Part shown: piece after piece, positions 58,195 to 64,000 of the stretch | Layout of the letters: each line of letters begins with the position of its first letter | Position numbering within the stretch: the first letter of the stretch is position 1 | Assembly: GCF_041146395.1 (NCBI RefSeq) | Contig: NC_090989.1 | Span: forward strand, 225,278,843 to 225,342,842 | DNA from: Eulemur rufifrons | Taxonomy: Eukaryota; Chordata; Mammalia; Primates; Lemuridae | Length of the DNA: 64,000 nucleotides | Direction of reading: 5' to 3' | Notes under the pieces: generated by a model | Seen by the model: only the letters and a program-made list of their open reading frames with translations | What the model was told of the DNA's origin: nothing | The model's database searches: none | Translations under genes and position numbers: made by a program

Positions 58195-58350
58195 TGGCAT
58201 TTTCAAATATATTTATCTTATTCGAAAGTCACAACTACCTTATATGGTACAAGCAATCATTTTATAAATGAGAAAGGGGTTCAAATAAATCGATTGACCA
58301 AGCTCATATAGCTTGTTATTAGCTATTAGCACCAGAACTCAGATCTGCAG
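58195..58350 (-). repeat. MIR fragment
   Basis: CAATCATTTTATAAATGAGAAAGGGGTTC, ATCGATTGACCAAGCTCATATAG and CCAGAACTCAGATCTGCAG follow the minus-strand MIR. A plus-strand CTCAATAAATACTTGATAAATG near 58392 may be a small L2 tail. Confidence 0.6.
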
Positions 58351-60473
58351 ATGAGCATATTAACTTTTCCCTATGGTAAACTATATTAACTCAATAAATA
58401 CTTGATAAATGTACATGAGTGAATGAAGTAGGAATAAATTCTTACAAAACTTAGCTGTATTTTCCAGTTGAGAAGCTGAGGGATTCAGCTCAATGCAATC
58501 ATTCCAATGCATCATTGATTTGATAGTATACCATGGTCCTTGGTGAAAACCATTTACAGAAATTGAGGTGGAAACTTCTGTAGTTCAACTCTTTGATAAT
58601 ATGGGAAAAGGTCCCATCTCCCAGATTATGATTGCTGTTGGTTTTAAATAAAAACATATTGTATTCAAATGAGACAACTTAGTGCAACCACATTTGAGTG
58701 GTTCTGAATGCCAGAGACACATTTATGATCACTTTGGGGCTCATTCATGAGGATAAATTACTCTGTGTTGTAGCAGATGTCATCGGGCATTCTTCCACTT
58801 GAGGTGATGAGTCATAAATTGGGTTGAAATTTAAGATTAAGGCAGAGTATATGTGTGGGACCTCACAGAGCTCATAAATTCAGTGTCCAGAGAGGCAGAA
58901 GAATGCCAACAAGAATGCTTAATGGACCTATTATACAATTGAACTTAGTGGGTCCAACACATATAGCATAACCAATGACACGCCAATCTTTTTTCCTTAA
59001 AACTACACAGGGCTTTACTTGGTTCCTTTTTGGAGATAAGAAGAATGACAGAATGATTATATATACGTTCTGGGTATTTTGATACAGAAATTAAGAATGA
59101 AAAATCAGCTACGACATACTGAATGTTATTGCTTCTAGAGATGAAGCCTACATTGACACAATTGACACAATTCTTTGGACTGTTTTGGAGCATAAATTTT
59201 GTCTAAAATAGTAGTAGTAGCATATAGTTGCATGAGGTTGTTGGGAAATTCCTTGAATGACATTGTACAGCATAACATAATTATACACCTGTTGGAGGAC
59301 CCAGGAGCATGAGCACACTGAAGCTATAATTGGAAGCCCATGCAAATATAGGGATGTGGCAAGCATTTCATGGGCTGCTTACAGTGAGACTGGGGGGTGG
59401 GGAGAAGAAATCAAATTTCATGATGGGGCTAAGACTGTTGGAAAAATCCCCTTAATATGTGTGAAACATTTATTGAATTCAAACAATTATCCAAGTTTAC
59501 ACAGGTATTGTACAGTTCTATAGAAGAATCAGGCTAAAGCTGTGGGTGATGGGGAGGGAGAATGTATTCAATCCCAGCACATCACCAGTACATTTCTCTC
59601 TTAGTAGGCCTGAATGGGAAACAGCAAACCTCCGGGAGGCCTGAAATTAGCACCACAAAAGGAAATTGTGTACAATGTCATGGTTGGCAACGCTCTGGAC
59701 AATGGTCTGCTCCACAGAGTACATAATATGCTAGCCCAACCCCTCCCACCTGGGCCTTTTAGAACAGTGCAACACAAGCTCAAAAACTCAATAAGACAAT
59801 GTACCACAACAGAGCACCTCACTCGAACCCAGGAAACATAGCAGACTGATGTTACTCTTGACTCCTAACGTAGATTTAAGTACCTATTTAATGAGCTAAA
59901 CTAGATTTTTCTTCCCACATCAATGGTCCACTGCGATGTTACCATTTATTTTCTTTATGCAGACCACACCCATTTTCCATTAGCAAGTATGCCTGCAAGA
60001 GAGGTTAGTTGGAGATATGTGGACAATTTTGGAAGGTGATTATTTGGGGGTCCTTTAAGCCTTTATGTATTTTAACCTGTATTTAGAAAAGAAAACTGGG
60101 CATCGTCTGGAGGAAGTGTGTGAAGAAGGTCCTGACTGCTTGAGGTAGCACCCAGTGGATCCTTGATTGTACAGAGCTGTTCCGCTCTGGAAAGACCTCC
60201 ACACCCCACTTAGGAAAACAGAAGCTGTGCAGAAAATACCCCTGTACTCCTTAGAAGGTGGTAATTGTGACCATTTGTGGTCACTCTGGCATGTCTTTGG
60301 AAGAGTCTTAATCTCCCTCTTCCAAATGGGTTATAAAGGCCCTAATCACATATAGTACTTTTCCTAAGAGATGCTCTGATAAATCTAAATTTTTCTATTG
60401 AATGCATTATTTATCCAGTGATGGCTTAGTTCCTTTATAGTGACTAGGTCACTTCCTGATAGTCCTGCTTTTT
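58351..60473. other. Unassigned non-coding stretch
   Basis: No gene and no named repeat are visible over about 2 kb. Opposite frames at 59601-59841 overlap on both strands without recognisable features. Confidence 0.45.
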
Positions 60474-60501
60474 AAAACTGCTTTGTCTACAAAGCAGTTT
60501 T
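60474..60501. repeat. Perfect 13-bp inverted repeat, 2-nt centre
   Basis: AAAACTGCTTTGT (60474-60486) and ACAAAGCAGTTTT (60489-60501) are exact reverse complements separated by CT. Confidence 0.95.
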
Positions 60502-60559
60502 CTTATATGTATATTTAAAAATTGCAGTTTTCAAATTCACTTTACACTTTCTCATTGTG

Positions 60560-60700
60560 CTCCACAAATACTTGGGGATTGTTACCAGTTTACACGTGCA
60601 GAGAATGAGGCACAGAGAGGTGGTGACTGCCAGGCAGGGTGGGAAGAAGAGGAAGGGAAAGTCAGCTGTGATACTCTTAACCACTAGGGGTTGTCTGGGA
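60560..60700 (-). repeat. MIR-like fragment
   Basis: ACACGTGCAGAGAATGAGGCACAGAGAGGTGGTGACTG and ACTCTTAACCACTAG follow the minus-strand MIR core and 5' end. It is diverged. Confidence 0.55.
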
Positions 60701-61779
60701 CGTGCGGTGAAATGCCTCGATCAATGTGCAAACATTGAAGGTTTGTTCAGAGACCAGTAGAAATGGACAAATGGGGGCTTAAGGCAGAAAGGGCTGAGGT
60801 GTGGATGTATCCTGGGGCACCTTGAGTGTGCTGGTAACAACAAAAACAAGCACACTATACTAAGGCTAAGGCTTATTAGGGTACTTTCCGTAACAGGGCG
60901 TGCTCTTGGATGGCATGCCTCGGAGGCAACAGAAGGAGACTGTACTTTGTGCTTCCAGCTTTGTGTGGGTACAGAGCAAGGGGGAAGCACTGGTGAGGGG
61001 CTGGGGGCACAGGCACTCTGTGCAAAATTAAGTACTGGAGGCCAATGACATCCATGAGTAACGAGGACTTGGAAAGACAAACCACTGGAAGGAGGTGGTT
61101 GAGGGGATTGCTGGTCAGACAGCCATCTAGTCAGGAGGGTAAGAGTCCTGGGGGGAGGCTTTGGTGTCTCATCCCCGGCTGCAGAGGTGAGCCTTGTTTC
61201 ACCCATGGCCAGGGCACAGTCCCCAAAGCACAGGGCTAATGGCATAGTGAGAAAGGAGGATACAGTTTCCTAAATGAGCCCCACTGGTGAGCTGTGCAGC
61301 AGGAGTGGAAGACAGCCACTTGGGTTCTCAGATCATTTCACTCTGCATTATTTAAGAAAATCTATTAGGTAAGGTAGCGAGCTCCTGGATGGGAGGGATA
61401 TTGCTTTGAGTCTTGGAAATCCTCTCATTCCAAATAAATAACATGCCCCGAGGCAGGTGTTGTGTTACAATAGCCACATACCTGCATTTTCAGAGACACT
61501 GCTAATTTCATGTCTTCTGTCCTGTAGCCTTTATTCAATATCAAATGTTTCAGAAATGCCATCGCATGGGTGTGGGTCTGAAAATAAGAAATATTCGTAG
61601 AGCATTCACCTACTGTCACCAGATGGGCTACCAGGGGCTAATGACACGAACCAGAGATTCTGGGGACCTGAGCATAGACTGTTGAGGGGAGGCAGGCCTG
61701 GAGACACAGAATTATGAAAGAGTATGGTGCGTGCAGGATTGTGGTGCACCCTGTCTCTGGGAGAACAGAGGAGGGCAGC
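60701..61779. other. Unassigned stretch with the longest non-L1 frame
   Basis: A 174-codon minus-strand frame (60721-61245) is rich in Pro, Ser and Leu, with no domain, start context or splice support. I take it as chance. Nothing else can be named. Confidence 0.4.
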
Positions 61780-62640
61780 CATGTGCAGGCTGGAAGGGGG
61801 GGAAGACTTTCTAGAAAAAGGAGCACATAAGCTGAGCCCTGCAGGGCCCATGAGTGCTGGCCAGACAGAGGGAGGTAAGACAGGAACTTTGAACAGAACA
61901 GCTGTGGCATGGGCGAGGTCTGAGGTCAGAGATCAGAGTGTGCTTGTGGCTATCAAAGAAGTTCTGTTGGATGTTAGAAAAAAATACCTGTATGTGGAAG
62001 GGGACTTCTATGGGTGGGGGTTGGGGGTGGCAAGAAATAAACCTGTGAAGCAGGGCCACTGAGCTAAGAATGTTTATGCTAAGATTATGAGAAGCCAGGA
62101 AGGGTTTTAAGCAGGAGAGCGACATGCTCAATTTTGCATTTCACCAAATTGCTGTGGGCAAGTGTGGAAGATGGATGGGGCAAGTCAAGATCGAGGCCAA
62201 GCGTGTAGCCAGGAGGCTGGGAGAGGCGAGGAAAGAGAAGGAGGCCTGACCTACAGCGTGAGCAGCTGGCTGGAAAAGAAAGGACAGGTGAGAGTTCTGC
62301 AGGACTCGGTCAGTCCTTTGTCTCTCCCCTTCTCTCTACTTTCCCTGCTCCCTCCAATTTTGGGATTTGGGCTCAGGAGGAATCCAGCCTGCAATATATG
62401 TATTTATTTAGGGGTCATTAACCTTGGGGCAGTAGCTGAAGTAGTGAGAGTGGATGAACTTTCCAGGGAAAGGTAATAGAAGGAGAAGATAACAGAGCCA
62501 AGAACAGACCTCACGGGAGCACCACCGTCAAGGTGTGGCCAGAGGAAGGGCAGGAGACCAAGGTGGAGAGGCCAGAGACTCAGGAGGCATCTGACTCTTG
62601 GTAGACCAAGAGGTCAGTTTCAAAAAGGAGGTTGCTTAGG
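61780..62640 (-). repeat. Long L2 LINE fragment
   Basis: GAGCACATAAGCTGAGCCCTGCAG, GAGAAGCCAGGAAGGGTTTTAAGCAGGAGAGCGACATG, TTGCTGTGGGCAAGTGTGG and AACAGAGCCAAGAACAGACC follow a reversed L2 from 3' to 5'. The overlapping frames at 61724-62131 and 62162-62476 lie in it. Confidence 0.72.
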
Positions 62641-62889
62641 AATGTTAAAGTGTTTCAGAGAAATCCAAGGACAAGAGGATTTAAGTAGTAGCCATTGGAC
62701 TTGTTAATCAGGTAGTCAGAGAAAACAAAGGGATACCTTACTTTTTGTGTCCCAGAATGGCATAAAAACATGTGAGACCCTGTGTCTCTATTTTCTGACA
62801 CAGCTCCCAGCACGTTCAAAGTAGAATGATTGCTCATCTGTCCCCCTAAATGCCTGAGATGCCCTTTCTCTTCTCTCTCTGCTTATCTT

Positions 62890-63150
62890 ACTTCTGCTCC
62901 ACTCTGAGGGTGTGACTTCCTCCTTCCTCCTTCTCTGTGCAGCCTCCAGGCACTTATTGCCACTTACTTATTGTCTGTTAACCACTGTGTGCTCATTTCC
63001 TTCAATTGAAGGCCCCTGTTCAATCAGCATCTATTTGAGGACAGATGCAAAGTTTTCTTTCTTATTCTGTCTGGCCCCTGCTTTCGGCATGGGACCCTAA
63101 ATATAGTGAAGACCCAGAAATTATTTGAGTGATTCTTAAATATTTGCTGC
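62890..63150 (+). repeat. L2 LINE 3' end, diverged
   Basis: GTGACTTCCTCCTTCC, GCACTTATTGCCACTTACTTATTGTCTG and GAGGACAGATGCAAAGTTTTC follow an L2 end on the plus strand. Confidence 0.55.
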
Positions 63151-63234
63151 TTACAGTGCCACCATTAATATAATCTTGGATTATTACAATGAAAGGCGCC
63201 CTTGACAATCCTAAGAGCCAACACATTGATTTTG

Positions 63235-63370
63235 TTTCAGTTTCCAAGAGAAAAATAGAAACTCTGAGTTTAGTAACAAGACTTCACAGTTGCAAGTGAA
63301 GTACTGGAAATTTGAATCCAGGTCTGCCTGATTTCAGAGTTCATGCTCTTGCCACCACTCCATGCTGCTG
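63235..63370 (-). repeat. MIR fragment
   Basis: CAAGTGAAGTACTGGAAATTTGAATCCAGGTCTGCCTG and TTCATGCTCTTGCCACCACTCCATGCTGC are the minus-strand MIR, 5' half. Confidence 0.65.
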
Positions 63371-64000
63371 TCTCACCAGCAGCCCCTTATTTGTACATTT
63401 ACCAACTAAAATATAATTTGCACTTAATGAAGTCGAAAGTTCACTTTGGTAAGGTGCACATCTTTCTATCCAGGTCATGCCATGCATCGTCATGCATTCT
63501 TTCTCTCGGTGGAGTTTCTGCCATTTCCTTTGCCAATCAGTGCAGCACCAGTGAAATGCCAGGCTGGGAGGTCAGCAACAGGTTGTTTGCAGTTCACTAA
63601 AATACCAGCAATGAGAACACAGAATCCAAATGTTTATCTAACAGTTATAAGACTGAGTGGGAAAATAAGCAACCTCATCTCTGCAAAGAGAACAGTGTGT
63701 ATTTTCAGAACTCTCCAAAGGGGAGCAGATTTTATCCTGAAATTTCTCTGATCAGGAAATAGAAGCAAACAGCCCAGAATCAGCAGGGGAACATCTCCTG
63801 TCTTCAATCAGCAACGACTTTGGTGTGGAGAGACGGTCTTCTTGGACTGCAGTGGGAATGGATAGAAAATAATTTCTGGGCAATGTAAATGTTGAAAAAA
63901 CAAGGTATTTGGACAGTGTCCAGAATCGTTTTGTCCTCAGGCTACACACCAAAGTCACGGGGAGTCCTGGAATTGGTGCTCAGTGACTCCTAAGAGTTAC
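63371..64000. other. Unassigned non-coding stretch to the window end
   Basis: Two overlapping plus-strand frames (63343-63751) show no domain. No repeat can be named with confidence. Confidence 0.45.

Noticed and set aside
59601..59841. Overlapping frames on both strands
   Set aside because: Short (about 75 codons each), with no motif, splice signal or start context.
60721..61245. 174-codon minus-strand frame, the longest outside L1
   Set aside because: Pro/Ser/Leu-rich translation without a domain, splice signals or start context; a frame of this length is expected by chance in 64 kb.

Overview
This window is nuclear DNA of a mammal, most likely a strepsirrhine primate and probably a Malagasy lemur. 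The evidence is its Alu elements. Four primate-type features fix the order: dimeric 7SL-derived Alus, L1s of the primate kind, and MIR/L2/MLT1/MER5 relics. The younger Alus (3355-3702, 9356-9681, 28001-28371) also carry the wording I associate with lemur Alus: GAGTGCCGTGG...TAGCTCACAGCAACCTC in the left arm and a TTTTTCTATATA...TTTCTATTTTTAGTAGAGA insert in the right arm.

I find no intact protein-coding gene, no RNA gene, no promoter and no CRISPR or prokaryotic feature. The open frames are chance frames or remnants of transposon proteins. The only coding material I can name is decayed L1 ORF2 (1-1627 and 43686-44705, both minus strand) and a CR1/L3 reverse-transcriptase relic (54110-54550, minus strand). 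One 128-bp segment (12629-12756, plus strand) has a good splice acceptor, one fully open frame and a strong donor. It is the best candidate for a real exon, but I cannot name a product.

Layout: 1-2387 is an internally deleted L1. 2.9-4.3 kb holds an old dispersed repeat split by an Alu, a hAT-like MITE and a MIR. 6-10.8 kb holds three L1 3' ends, an Alu and an MLT1 LTR. 12.6-16.5 kb holds the exon-like segment, L2 and MER5-type relics, and an MLT1 nested in a MER5-type element. 18.2-21 kb is an old L2/MIR field. 24-28.9 kb holds L1 3' ends, two Alus and an older L1/HAL1-like element. 30-41.5 kb mixes L2, MIR and L1 pieces and includes a perfect 78-bp tandem duplication inside a MIR. 43.7-46 kb holds the longest 3' L1 copy and an LTR-like remnant. 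49-64 kb holds two older Alus, long L2 stretches, MIRs and the CR1/L3 relic.

The main architectural signal is orientation. All six Alus and nine of ten L1 copies lie on the minus strand, while the older L2 and MIR relics are mixed. This is the pattern expected if the plus strand is, or was, transcribed, for instance as a long intron or lncRNA, but it may be local chance. I saw no convincing new biological system. The findings below are structural observations, ranked by how much a check could teach.
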